A stretch of 64,000 nt of DNA from Apilactobacillus zhangqiuensis (lineage in GTDB: Bacteria > Bacillota > Bacilli > Lactobacillales > Lactobacillaceae): contig NZ_BPLK01000002.1 of the NCBI RefSeq assembly GCF_019656215.1, forward strand, positions 62,001 through 126,000, written 5' to 3'. Every line of letters starts with the position of its first letter. The stretch's first letter is position 1. Below are positions 53,519 to 61,750 of this stretch, in pieces. Made by a program: the position numbers and the translations under genes. The notes under the pieces are model-generated. The model saw nothing but the letters and a program-made list of their open reading frames with translations. It was not told the origin of the DNA and searched no databases.

Positions 53519-54553
53519 ATGACTGAAAAATTCTTAATTGGTACTTACACTAGAGATACAAGTGAAGGAATCTATGAAATCGAATTAGATGAAAATAAAA
53601 AGGAATTACAAAACTTACAATTGGTTGCCAAAGCAGGTAACCCAACATATGTAGCCGTTTCAAAAGCTAACCGTTTATACGCCATCGATAAGGGTGACAA
53701 CGGTAAGGGTGGTGCATTATCACTAGATAACTCAACTCGTCCTGCTAAGGAAATCAATGTTTGTTTAAATGAAGACACTAACCCTGCATACATTACTGTT
53801 GATGAAGGTCGTCAATTTGTCTACACTGCTAACTACCATACAGGGGAAGTAATGGTATACAAGATTGAAGAAGACGGTTCATTAACTTACCTAAACAAAG
53901 TCGTTCATGAAGGAAAAGTTGGCCCACGTCCTGAACAACAAAGTGGTGCGCATCCTCACTATGCCGACTTAACTCCAGATGGCCGTTTGGTTGTCGTTGA
54001 TTTAGGCCAAGACATGGTTTACGTATATGACATTGCTGATGATGGAGACTTATCTGAAGTTTCTACATTAAAGATGGAAGCGGGTTTTGGTCCTCGTCAC
54101 GTTGTCTTCGACGAACAAAAACACGTTGCATTCATCGTTGGTGAATTAAGCAGCAAGCTAGCCGTTGTTAACTATGACCAAAATGATGGTAGTTTCCACT
54201 TGGATCACATCGTGGCAACTATTCCTGATGATTGGACTGAACACAATGGTGCAGCTGCAATTCGTCTATCAAGTGATGGCAAATTTGTCTACGTTTCAAA
54301 CCGTGGAAACAACAGTATTGCGGTCTTTGAAGTTAATGACAATGCTAAAGTTAAGTTAATCCAATTAGCAAGCACTGAAGGTGACTTCCCACGTGACTTT
54401 AACTTCAGTAGCGATGAAAAGTTCATGGTCGTGGTTAACCAAAATACTAACGATGCTACTTTATACGAACGTGATACTAACAGCGGTAAGTTAACCGTTG
54501 TTCAAAAGGATGTTCATGTTCCAGAAGGTGTCTGTGTCGCTCGCGAAAAATAA
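53519..54553 (+). CDS. pgl: Lactonase-fold 7-bladed beta-propeller (6-phosphogluconolactonase type)
   Basis: A 344-residue cytoplasmic beta-propeller of the YbhE/Pgl lactonase family. Repeated blades carry NPTYVAVSKANRLYA, QSGAHPHYADLTPDGRL and FGPRHVVFDEQKHVA, including the conserved GAHPH and GPRH histidines. It probably hydrolyses 6-phosphogluconolactone in the oxidative pentose phosphate/phosphoketolase pathway, which would matter in a heterofermentative organism. Monocistronic. Confidence 0.85.
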   Translation: MTEKFLIGTYTRDTSEGIYEIELDENKKELQNLQLVAKAGNPTYVAVSKANRLYAIDKGDNGKGGALSLDNSTRPAKEINVCLNEDTNPAYITVDEGRQFVYTANYHTGEVMVYKIEEDGSLTYLNKVVHEGKVGPRPEQQSGAHPHYADLTPDGRLVVVDLGQDMVYVYDIADDGDLSEVSTLKMEAGFGPRHVVFDEQKHVAFIVGELSSKLAVVNYDQNDGSFHLDHIVATIPDDWTEHNGAAAIRLSSDGKFVYVSNRGNNSIAVFEVNDNAKVKLIQLASTEGDFPRDFNFSSDEKFMVVVNQNTNDATLYERDTNSGKLTVVQKDVHVPEGVCVAREK

Positions 54554-54560
54554 TTAATTA

Positions 54561-54597
54561 AAAAAAGACTTACGGATTTTCCGTAAGTCTTTTTTTA
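54561..54597. terminator. Bidirectional terminator
   Basis: AAAAAAGACTTACGG pairs with CCGTAAGTCTTTTTT around ATTTT, between convergent genes. Confidence 0.88.
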
Positions 54598-56955
54598 GTG
54601 TTGTTGCCAAAAGTGATTTAATTTTTGTTTAGTTTGATTGATGTTATACGAAGTCGATAGTTGTCCTTGATACCAATTACGTGGGAATAGTTGCTGATAG
54701 CGATTTTGCTTGAATCGTTGATCCATTAGCACAACATTTCCAACATCTTGGTTGGTTCGAATCAAACGACCAGCTGCCTGAAAGACGTTGTTTAATCCTG
54801 GTAGTTGATAGGCAAAGTCAAACCCATGACCATTTTCGGCATCAAAGAAGTACTTGATTAAATCGTTTTCTGGATTCAAACCGGGTAGACCAACCGACAC
54901 AATTCCGACACCAATCAAGTGACTTCCCTTAAGGTCGATTCCCTCACAGAAGATGCCACCGAGTAGGGCAAATCCAATGAGCGTATCGTCGTCATCGCGT
55001 TTAAAAGTATCTATGAACGATTGACGCTCTTCTGGACTCATTTCACTTTCCTGAACTAAGACATCGATGGTTGGATTCTGTTTCTCAAATGCTTCGACGA
55101 CATCGTTTAAATATTTCCCCGAAGGTAGAAAAATTAGGTAGTGTCCGTTCTTAGTGTTAATCATTGCATCAATAGTATCAACGATTGGTTGGATACTATT
55201 CTTTCTTTTAGCGTAGGTGGTTTGAATGTAGTTAGTAATAATCACCTGTTGATTTTGCGGATTAAACGGCGAATCGATTTCATAAACTAAGCTGTCTTCT
55301 TCATCGCCCAAGACTCTTTGATAGTAGTCCATTGGTGATAGCGTTGCTGAAAACAAAACGGCACTACCACCGAGTTTCAATGATTCACCGATAAATGGGC
55401 TGGGGTCCATACAGAAGAGTTTGATGATGACGTTTTGATCACGGTCATAGAACATTCTGGTTTTAAACGTGTCATCGTATAATTCAGCGATACGTTGGAA
55501 ACTAAGGAGGGTGAAGTAGTAATCGACAATTTCGTCGTTTAATTCTCCATCCTTTTCGTCCTTTCCCAACCAATCGGAGATGACATCACAGAGCTTGTTA
55601 AGTTGTTTCACGAATGCACTTGGTGGATTGTCCAAGTGGATGTATTCCTCCTCACTTTCGGTCAGTGGCTTGACGTTTAAGGAGTATGAACGGCGAAATG
55701 ATTTCAGCGCCTTATGCAATCTCTCGTTGTCCTCGCTATCTTTTGTTGCCTTGATTAAATCGGGTAACGACTTGTTAGAAATTGCCGCTGAGTACATATC
55801 GCGGGAACGGTTGACCAGGTTATGGGCTTCATCAATTAAGAAGATGTTATCTGAATCTTCAACTGTGAAGAAACGTTGGAGGTGTACTTGTGGATCGAAT
55901 AGGTAATTGTAGTCGCAGATGATGACGTCGCAGAATTGACTTAGGTCGAGTGAGAATTCAAACGGGTCAATCTTGTATTGTTCAGCGTATTGTTGGATGA
56001 CGTCAAAATCGATTTGATCGACGTGTTCTAATACATCCTTGATGGCAGGTTTCAAACGGTCGTAGTAACCAATCATGTAAGGATTATCTTCGGGCTTTAA
56101 GTCTTTTTCGGCATCAAAGGTAATCTTTTCCTTGGCGGTCAATGTGATAGTTTTGGCCTTTAGTCCTTTATCCATCATCAAGTCCATCGCTTCCTTGGCA
56201 ACGATACGCGTACTTTGTTTAGCCGTTAGGTAGAAAATGCGGTTGGCTAGTTCTTGGCCCATCGACTTAACAGCGGGGAAGAGGGTCGAAATAGTCTTCC
56301 CGGTTCCAGTTGGTGCTTGGGCAAACAAGTGCTTGTGATTGGCAATGGTCTTGTAGACGACGGCAGAAAAGTTGCGTTGACCATGACGGAATTCTTTGAA
56401 TGGAAATGCCATCTTATTGGCGGTTTTATTACGTTCCTTGATGATGTCGGTTCTTAGTTTTAACCATTCTTCGTACTCACTGATGAGTTCGTCGAAGAAC
56501 TGCTTGGCCTCATCACGACTGACGGTGATTTCATTATCGGTGATCACTTCATCTGGGGTTTGAACGTAGGTGAGAGTTATCTTGACTTCATCTAATTCCT
56601 CGAATTTTTGCATCAATAAGTAGGCGTAGACCTTTACTTGGCCCCAGTAGAGTGTCATGATGCTTTCCGGTAGGTCCTTGAATTCGACGTCAGATGTTTT
56701 AATCTCAATGATTTCTGCATCCTTACCGTCGATTAAAACACCGTCGGCACGGCCTTCAATATGAAAGTCGATGTCGTTAATTTTAAGCTTGGTATCTAAA
56801 TAGTATTCACTCTCAAAGTGCATGTACTTACTCTTTTGGAGTTTGCGGTGAATTTGGGCGCCCTTTCTGGCGGTGTTGGAGCTATTTAGACGGGCATTTA
56901 AATCACCGCTTCTCAGGGTAAACTCGACTAGGTCTCTGATTCCGATTCGATTCAA
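54595..56955 (-). CDS. Rad3/DinG-type DNA helicase with N-terminal PD-(D/E)XK nuclease domain
   Basis: A 786-residue superfamily 2 helicase. Residues ~1-170 are a RecB-like nuclease domain with Asp71 (EGRADGV), Glu84 and Lys86 (EIIEIKT). The helicase core has Walker A APTGTGKT (214-221), DEAH (375-378), SATLSPMDYY and QAAGRLIR. In the XPD/DinG families four cysteines between Walker A and DEAH bind a 4Fe-4S cluster. At the matching places here there are Thr279 (KEKITF), Asp/Asn in 285-291 and Asp330 (KIDPFEF), so the cluster appears absent. Likely role is ATP-driven unwinding and cutting of DNA in repair or recombination. Confidence 0.85.
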   Translation of the reverse strand: MNRIGIRDLVEFTLRSGDLNARLNSSNTARKGAQIHRKLQKSKYMHFESEYYLDTKLKINDIDFHIEGRADGVLIDGKDAEIIEIKTSDVEFKDLPESIMTLYWGQVKVYAYLLMQKFEELDEVKITLTYVQTPDEVITDNEITVSRDEAKQFFDELISEYEEWLKLRTDIIKERNKTANKMAFPFKEFRHGQRNFSAVVYKTIANHKHLFAQAPTGTGKTISTLFPAVKSMGQELANRIFYLTAKQSTRIVAKEAMDLMMDKGLKAKTITLTAKEKITFDAEKDLKPEDNPYMIGYYDRLKPAIKDVLEHVDQIDFDVIQQYAEQYKIDPFEFSLDLSQFCDVIICDYNYLFDPQVHLQRFFTVEDSDNIFLIDEAHNLVNRSRDMYSAAISNKSLPDLIKATKDSEDNERLHKALKSFRRSYSLNVKPLTESEEEYIHLDNPPSAFVKQLNKLCDVISDWLGKDEKDGELNDEIVDYYFTLLSFQRIAELYDDTFKTRMFYDRDQNVIIKLFCMDPSPFIGESLKLGGSAVLFSATLSPMDYYQRVLGDEEDSLVYEIDSPFNPQNQQVIITNYIQTTYAKRKNSIQPIVDTIDAMINTKNGHYLIFLPSGKYLNDVVEAFEKQNPTIDVLVQESEMSPEERQSFIDTFKRDDDDTLIGFALLGGIFCEGIDLKGSHLIGVGIVSVGLPGLNPENDLIKYFFDAENGHGFDFAYQLPGLNNVFQAAGRLIRTNQDVGNVVLMDQRFKQNRYQQLFPRNWYQGQLSTSYNINQTKQKLNHFWQQH

Positions 56956-57070
56956 GATGGTTCCTCCTTTCGTTTAAAATTGATATGTAATTTGTAACAG
57001 AATTGTAACTTATGAAAAAAATTTTAATATGCTAGGCTAAATTATAGAGATAAAAGAAAGGGGTATATTT

Positions 57071-57544
57071 ATGCCTAGAGGATTTAAAGAAGAATTAATG
57101 TTTACTGGGATGATGGCCGGACTTATGGTTATCGTGATGGAAGCATATAACATCGCGATGGCTAGCGGAATTCATGCCGGTTTTATCGTCGAAGTACTAG
57201 TGGGATACCCACTTGCATTGGTAGTTGCCGCCATCTTAGATTTAGTATTGGTTGGTCCCATCGTTAAAGCTATCTTTTTCAATTATATATTCAAACCAGA
57301 ATGGGAACAAACACCAATTAAGATTGCACTATGCATTTCAACCATGATGGTACTTGGTATGGTAACCTTGATGTCACTATTTGGTATCGTCGTTACTTTT
57401 GGTTTTGAAAACATCACATGGGCAATGTATGGTCGTGCATGGATCTTAAACCTATGCTTAGCATTACCATTACAATTAGTGATTGTTGGCCCAATCTGTC
57501 GTTTACTATTAGGTAAGATTCAAGCCGCAATTGATGAAAAATAG
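57071..57544 (+). CDS. DUF2798-type small membrane protein, duplicated
   Basis: A 157-residue protein made of two similar halves, each with two membrane helices: MAGLMVIVMEAYNIA followed by YPLALVVAAILDLVLVGPIVKAIF, and MMVLGMVTLMSLFGIV followed by LNLCLALPLQLVIVGPICRLLLG. The LVVGPI-like ends of each half are the DUF2798 signature. No function is established for the family. Monocistronic with its own terminator. Confidence 0.75.
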   Translation: MPRGFKEELMFTGMMAGLMVIVMEAYNIAMASGIHAGFIVEVLVGYPLALVVAAILDLVLVGPIVKAIFFNYIFKPEWEQTPIKIALCISTMMVLGMVTLMSLFGIVVTFGFENITWAMYGRAWILNLCLALPLQLVIVGPICRLLLGKIQAAIDEK

Positions 57545-57549
57545 TCATG

Positions 57550-57580
57550 AAAAGCTACCGGATATACGGTGGCTTTTTTT
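57550..57580 (+). terminator. Intrinsic terminator
   Basis: AAAAGCTACCG pairs with CGGTGGCTTTT (one G-T pair), followed by T residues. Confidence 0.8.
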
Positions 57581-57678
57581 ATTTCTTTGAATAAATCTAA
57601 ATTTAAATAAATAATTACTGAAAAATATTCTAAATACCGTTATTATATAGGTAGAATAAGAATTCGAGGAGATATAAC

Positions 57679-58527
57679 ATGATTAAAATTGTGACGGATT
57701 CAACAGCTCTAATTCCAGAAGAAACTGTTAACAAATTAGACATTAAAGTAATTCCATTGAACGTCAACATTGGTAACGACGCTTACCAAGATGGTGTTGA
57801 TATGAATGGTCAAAAATTAATTCAATACATCAAAGATAATCCAAAGGGTGACTTTCCTACTACCAGTCAACCTTCAATCGGTCAATTCGTTGAAGTATAC
57901 AATGAACTAACCAAGGATGGCGACACCGTCTTATCATTACACATGACCGATTTATTGAGTGGTACTGTTCACGCATCTACCCAAGCAAGTGAAATTGCTG
58001 ACGGTGACGTTAAAGTGGTTAACACTCACTACATCGACCAAAGTTTAGGATTTCTAGTCGTTGAAGCAGCTAAGATGGCTCAATCAGGTGACTACACCCG
58101 TGATCAAATCATCGACCACGTTAACCGTGACATTGAAAACTCTGAACTATACATCGGTGTAAGTACACTTGAAAACCTAGTAAAGGGTGGTCGTATCAGC
58201 AAGGCAACTGGTATCATCTCAAAGATGATGAATTTACACGTTGTTTTCCAACTACTACCGGATGACCTAAAGTTACAACTAAAGGGTCGTGGTAAGAAGA
58301 CCATTGCCAAGTGGCTAGACCAATTCTTCGAAACAAACGCCAACACCAAATACAAATTTATCGGTATCAGTTACACCGGTAGCGACGAATTTGCGATGGC
58401 ATTAAAAAAACGTCTGGAAGAACAATTCCCAAACGTTAACGTATTAGTTCAATATACTTCATCAATTGTTGCGGTTCATACCGGTGAAAATGCATTTGCC
58501 ATCATGACTTGTAGAGAAGATGACTAA
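57679..58527 (+). CDS. DegV-family fatty-acid-binding protein
   Basis: A 282-residue two-domain DegV protein. It starts IKIVTDSTALIPEE, with the conserved PTTSQPS at ~60-66 and LSGTVHAS at ~93-100, residues that hold the carboxylate of a fatty acid, as in the FakB subunits of the fatty acid kinase. It probably presents exogenous fatty acids to FakA. Its last 26 bases overlap the end of the convergent MIP channel gene, and no terminator separates the two. Confidence 0.88.
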   Translation: MIKIVTDSTALIPEETVNKLDIKVIPLNVNIGNDAYQDGVDMNGQKLIQYIKDNPKGDFPTTSQPSIGQFVEVYNELTKDGDTVLSLHMTDLLSGTVHASTQASEIADGDVKVVNTHYIDQSLGFLVVEAAKMAQSGDYTRDQIIDHVNRDIENSELYIGVSTLENLVKGGRISKATGIISKMMNLHVVFQLLPDDLKLQLKGRGKKTIAKWLDQFFETNANTKYKFIGISYTGSDEFAMALKKRLEEQFPNVNVLVQYTSSIVAVHTGENAFAIMTCREDD

Positions 58528-59218
58528 AGATAACTGAAAAGATAATTCCTAAAATGGCACCAATGATAGGTCCTAAGAAAGGGACCACCGCATATCTCCA
58601 TTGTGATAGGCGTTTGTCGTAAGTTCTAGAAAAGAAGAAACGAGGAACCAAATCACGAGTTGGGTTGAATGCGGCCCCAGTGATTGGAGCAACGATACTT
58701 ATGATAATCATCATTAGTAATGATGAGAATAAGGTCTTGATCCACCATTGGGCATTGATGTCATTTTGCATTTCTGTATTAACGATAATCAAGAAGGTCC
58801 CGATGATTTCCCACTTGAAGTTACGCTTCCAATTGTTGACGTCACGAGGGACGGTTGCATAGAAGTTCAAGTTCAAAGGAAGGCTAGCCAACCATTTTGA
58901 CCACACGACCTTAACGGTTAGGGATGCTAGCCAAGCACCGAGAATTTGGGTAATCACTTCACCAATCATTAGCCACCAGTGAATTTGGTGGTTAACTGCT
59001 AGGGTGAGTGAAACGACCGGATTGTATTCGGCGGTCCCAAAGAAGAAAGTCGTTAGAAGGGATGGAAGCAGGATACTAACGCCCCAGTAAAATCCGGTAA
59101 TAAAACGATTTTGACCTTTGGGAAATAAGAAGTAGTTAATGATAACACTGGTCACTAACCCCAAAGATAACATTATGTAGGTTCCGATAAATTCACCTAA
59201 TAATAGTTTCATTTCCAT
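58502..59218 (-). CDS. MIP-family channel (aquaporin/glycerol facilitator) with altered NPA motifs
   Basis: A 238-residue protein with six membrane helices and two half-helix loops. The usual NPA motifs read NPV (AEYNPVVSL) and NPT (AAFNPTRDLVPR). The Asp after Arg in the second loop and PR at its end are typical of glycerol facilitators rather than water channels. Substitution of the third residue in both NPA motifs is uncommon and may alter selectivity. The C-terminus overlaps the degV end by 26 bases. Confidence 0.75.
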   Translation of the reverse strand: MEMKLLLGEFIGTYIMLSLGLVTSVIINYFLFPKGQNRFITGFYWGVSILLPSLLTTFFFGTAEYNPVVSLTLAVNHQIHWWLMIGEVITQILGAWLASLTVKVVWSKWLASLPLNLNFYATVPRDVNNWKRNFKWEIIGTFLIIVNTEMQNDINAQWWIKTLFSSLLMMIIISIVAPITGAAFNPTRDLVPRFFFSRTYDKRLSQWRYAVVPFLGPIIGAILGIIFSVIFSHLLYKS

Positions 59219-59285
59219 CCCTCCTTTAGCTGTCTACAAATGATACATTATCACTTATTGAAATAAAATTAAAACCATATCAGAT

Positions 59286-59319
59286 AAAAAGTGAAATCAT
59301 TTTTTGGTTTCACTTTTTA
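59286..59319. terminator. Terminator hairpin including a stop codon
   Basis: AAAAAGTGAAA (59286-59296) pairs with TTTCACTTTTT (59308-59318). The TGA stop of the minus-strand 87-residue gene (59312-59310) is part of the stem. Confidence 0.75.
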
Positions 59320-59573
59320 TTTTGTTTGAGGTACTCGATTACATTAATCACGTCTTGTTTGTTGACCAGACGATGGTCTAAGGTGTTATAAAACATGGGT
59401 TGATGCTGCTCAATGATTTTACGATCGGACGCATCCCCTGATAAGTAGGCAACGTCACAGGCGTCCTCGATGTTGTCAATCTTAGGAAAGCCCGCAGCAC
59501 TCATGACACTACCTAAGACTGTATCGGCATCTTCGTATTCTAAATCATCCAAATATTTGTCGTACTTCATCAA
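59310..59573 (-). CDS. Hypothetical acidic 87-residue protein
   Basis: A small acidic protein starting MMKYDKYLDDLEYEDADTVLG with no membrane segment. It contains two predicted helices and the turn FPKIDNIEDACDVAYLSGDASD. A purine-rich ribosome binding site (GGTGG, minus strand) lies before it. No recognised family. It is separated from the MIP gene by its terminator. Confidence 0.55.
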   Translation of the reverse strand: MMKYDKYLDDLEYEDADTVLGSVMSAAGFPKIDNIEDACDVAYLSGDASDRKIIEQHQPMFYNTLDHRLVNKQDVINVIEYLKQNKK

Positions 59574-59673
59574 TCCACCACCTATACTTTAATAGAAGAT
59601 TATTATACAAATAGGTGGGCCAAGTTGCTAGCAAATAGCTTTTACTAGTCGAAAATATAATAATACGTTAATA

Positions 59674-59682
59674 TGATATATT
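59674..59682 (+). promoter_or_regulatory. Extended -10 promoter before the structured leader
   Basis: TGA-TATATT (59674-59682) is an extended -10 element without a good -35 box. It places transcription start near 59689, only a few bases before the outer helix of the RNA described next. Confidence 0.5.
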
Positions 59683-59688
59683 AGTTAA

Positions 59689-59776
59689 AACAGTATAGTG
59701 TTCCTCGGTGGGAACAATCGATAGGCATATCGATAGGTGGGTTCGCGTTAGCTAGACGCGAAGGAAATACTATACG
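59689..59776 (+). ncRNA. Unassigned multi-helix RNA leader upstream of a DHA2 efflux gene
   Basis: Four helices can be drawn with only perfect pairs: an outer helix GTATAGT (59693-59699)/ACTATAC (59769-59775); hairpin 1 GTTCC (59700-59704)/GGAAC (59711-59715); hairpin 2 ATCGATA (59717-59723)/TATCGAT (59728-59734) with a GGCA loop; and hairpin 3 TTCGCGT (59742-59748)/ACGCGAA (59756-59762). Unpaired junctions are AGGTGGG and GGAAAT. TTCCT (59701-59705) can instead pair with AGGAA (59762-59766), which excludes hairpin 1. The outer helix ends one base before the GAAGGAG ribosome binding site. I cannot match it to a known riboswitch class. Confidence 0.65.
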
Positions 59777-59789
59777 AAGGAGACTTGTT

Positions 59790-61289
59790 ATGCAAAGTCG
59801 AAATAAATGGTTTGCATTGGTTGCCGTCTGTCTAGGATTCTTCATGGGTCTGTTAGACGTTACCGTTGTAAACGTTGCTCTACCAACCATTCAAACTAGC
59901 TTTAACAGCAGTTTTAGCCAGTTACAATGGGTCATTAATGCTTATACATTAATGTTTGCGGCTGTGTTGTTCCTGATTTCTAAGTTAGGGGACTTAATAG
60001 GGAGAAAACGCATTTTTATCATCAGTTTGGTATTATTCTCTGCTTTCTCACTAGCATGTAGTGTCGCACCAAGTATTACTTGGTTAATCATCTTCCGTGG
60101 AATTCAAGGAATCGGTGGTGCCGGAATGCTTAGTCTTTCCATGAGTATTATTGCCGACATCTTTGAAGGACCATCTAGAGGTTTAGCACTCGGTGTTTGG
60201 GGAAGTGTGGCTGGTTTATCCACCGCACTTGGTCCATTATTCGGGGGAATCCTACTTAGCTTCTTTAGTTGGGAATCCATATTTTGGATGAACATCCCAA
60301 TCGGAGTAATCGCACTATTTATGAGTGCCAGATATATTCCAACTTCTAAGACGTTTAATAGTGGCAAAATCGATTTTATTGGAATGCTATTATCATTTGC
60401 CTTTATGTTCTGTATTATTTTAGGTTTAATTCAAAAAGAAAACCACTATGGATACTCTTGGTTCGATATGCACGTATTTGCCTTGTTGGCAGCTGGTGTT
60501 ATTCTAATCGCCATTTTTGCCGTTTGGGAAAAACACTTTTCAAGTCCAATGTTAGATCTTGGTTTGTTAAAAAACAGACAGGTTGTTGGAAGTGCCATTT
60601 CCAACCTAACATTAGGAATTGCCATCTACGCGGCATTTAGCTACATCATCGTGCTATCGCAAAACTATATGGGCTACTCAGCACTACAAAGTGGATCTCA
60701 ACTAATGCTAATTAGTGCGTTCTCACTTGTGATTGGACCAATATCTGGAAAGATTGCTACCAAAATCAATCCAGGTCTAATCATCAGCTTTGTGCTATTA
60801 TTGGCCGGTGTCGGAATGTTTGTCTTACCAATCTTCTTGGGGAACCAAAACCACTGGTATGGTTTGATTCCTACATTTGTCACACTTGGGTTAGCCAATG
60901 CATTCGTTAATCCACTCTCATCTAACATTGCCGTTAGTTCGGTTGAACCAAAGGAAATCGGGATGACTTCTGGATTACTAAACGTTGGTAAACAATTCGG
61001 AACTAGTCTAGGCCTTGTTGTTTTAGGTTTAGCATTGACCGATACCTACAACGATCACTTAGTTACTTCTAAGATGAGTGATTCATTCATGCACGTGTTC
61101 CAAAATGCTGGACCATTGGCGGGTAGTGAAATCGCTGAAAAGATGCATAACTCATCATTGTTATCAATTGTACACAATGCCTTTTACCGAGGAATTGATA
61201 GCGTTGCGATTACTGATGGTTTCATCTTTATCGTTGCTGGAATTCTTTGCTACATCTTGTTATGTGCCAAAAGAAAAAACAGTAAATAA
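59790..61289 (+). CDS. MFS drug transporter, DHA2 (14-helix) family
   Basis: A 499-residue exporter with 14 helices. The N-terminal LDVTVVNVALPTIQTSF is motif D1, GDLIGRKRIF is motif A, and GLSTALGPLFGGILLSF is motif C of the proton-drug antiporters. Its closest-looking group is the LmrB/EmrB/FarB pumps. It begins 14 bases after the outer helix of the structured leader, so translation or transcription may depend on that RNA. Closed by the terminator 61290-61318. Confidence 0.88.
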   Translation: MQSRNKWFALVAVCLGFFMGLLDVTVVNVALPTIQTSFNSSFSQLQWVINAYTLMFAAVLFLISKLGDLIGRKRIFIISLVLFSAFSLACSVAPSITWLIIFRGIQGIGGAGMLSLSMSIIADIFEGPSRGLALGVWGSVAGLSTALGPLFGGILLSFFSWESIFWMNIPIGVIALFMSARYIPTSKTFNSGKIDFIGMLLSFAFMFCIILGLIQKENHYGYSWFDMHVFALLAAGVILIAIFAVWEKHFSSPMLDLGLLKNRQVVGSAISNLTLGIAIYAAFSYIIVLSQNYMGYSALQSGSQLMLISAFSLVIGPISGKIATKINPGLIISFVLLLAGVGMFVLPIFLGNQNHWYGLIPTFVTLGLANAFVNPLSSNIAVSSVEPKEIGMTSGLLNVGKQFGTSLGLVVLGLALTDTYNDHLVTSKMSDSFMHVFQNAGPLAGSEIAEKMHNSSLLSIVHNAFYRGIDSVAITDGFIFIVAGILCYILLCAKRKNSK

Positions 61290-61318
61290 AAAAGTCGCTT
61301 GTAAAAGCGGCTTTTTTT
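61290..61318. terminator. Bidirectional terminator
   Basis: AAAAGTCGCTT pairs with AAGCGGCTTTT (one G-T pair) between convergent genes, followed by T residues. Confidence 0.8.
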
Positions 61319-61688
61319 AGTGGCGACTTGATTGGTGGCCACCGTTATTTGAAAGTTTAATGTTGTTTCTCTTGAACTTTTGTTGAGCTGAATCTGGTTG
61401 GAAATCAAAATGATGCATACGACCGTTGTAAGGCTTGCCCGCCATCTTGATTTGCACCCAGTCACCCATGATGCGTTGCATGTTTTGTGCTGCCTTAACG
61501 CGACTTTCAATGCCTTCGCTTTTAGCAGCTGGTTCGATATTATCCCTTAGTTGATTGATCAATTTTTGGTGGTAGACCAAAAGAGATTGAGTCAAAGGGG
61601 AGTCTTTGTATGAGTTGAATAGGCGTTCGATAAAACGCATTGCGTCTTTTGAGTTTTTAGGTTCGTAAAATCTTTCGTTATTATCCAT
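61317..61688 (-). CDS. Hypothetical 123-residue protein
   Basis: A soluble, mostly helical protein starting MDNNERFYEPKNSKDAMRF and ending in a basic, Asn/His-rich tail (FKRNNIKLSNNGGHQSSRH). The ATG at 61688 is used because GGAGG lies six bases before it; the in-frame ATG at 61715 is inside the terminator of the permease gene upstream. No recognised family, membrane helix or catalytic motif. Confidence 0.6.
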   Translation of the reverse strand: MDNNERFYEPKNSKDAMRFIERLFNSYKDSPLTQSLLVYHQKLINQLRDNIEPAAKSEGIESRVKAAQNMQRIMGDWVQIKMAGKPYNGRMHHFDFQPDSAQQKFKRNNIKLSNNGGHQSSRH

Positions 61689-61699
61689 AATTGCCTCCA

Positions 61700-61740
61700 A
61701 AAAAATAACCATCATGCATATTATACATGATGGTTATCAT
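61700..61740 (-). terminator. Terminator of the NCS2 permease gene
   Basis: On the minus strand GATAACCATCATG pairs with CATGATGGTTATT around a nine-base loop and is followed by a T run, immediately before the ribosome binding site of the next gene. Confidence 0.85.
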
Positions 61741-61750
61741 TTTACATTGA

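Noticed and set aside
60104-60367. Antisense ORFs inside transporter and enzyme genes (for example at 60104, 44752, 36365, 13216)
   Set aside because: They mirror codon structure of the real genes, are proline- or serine-rich, and lack ribosome binding sites.
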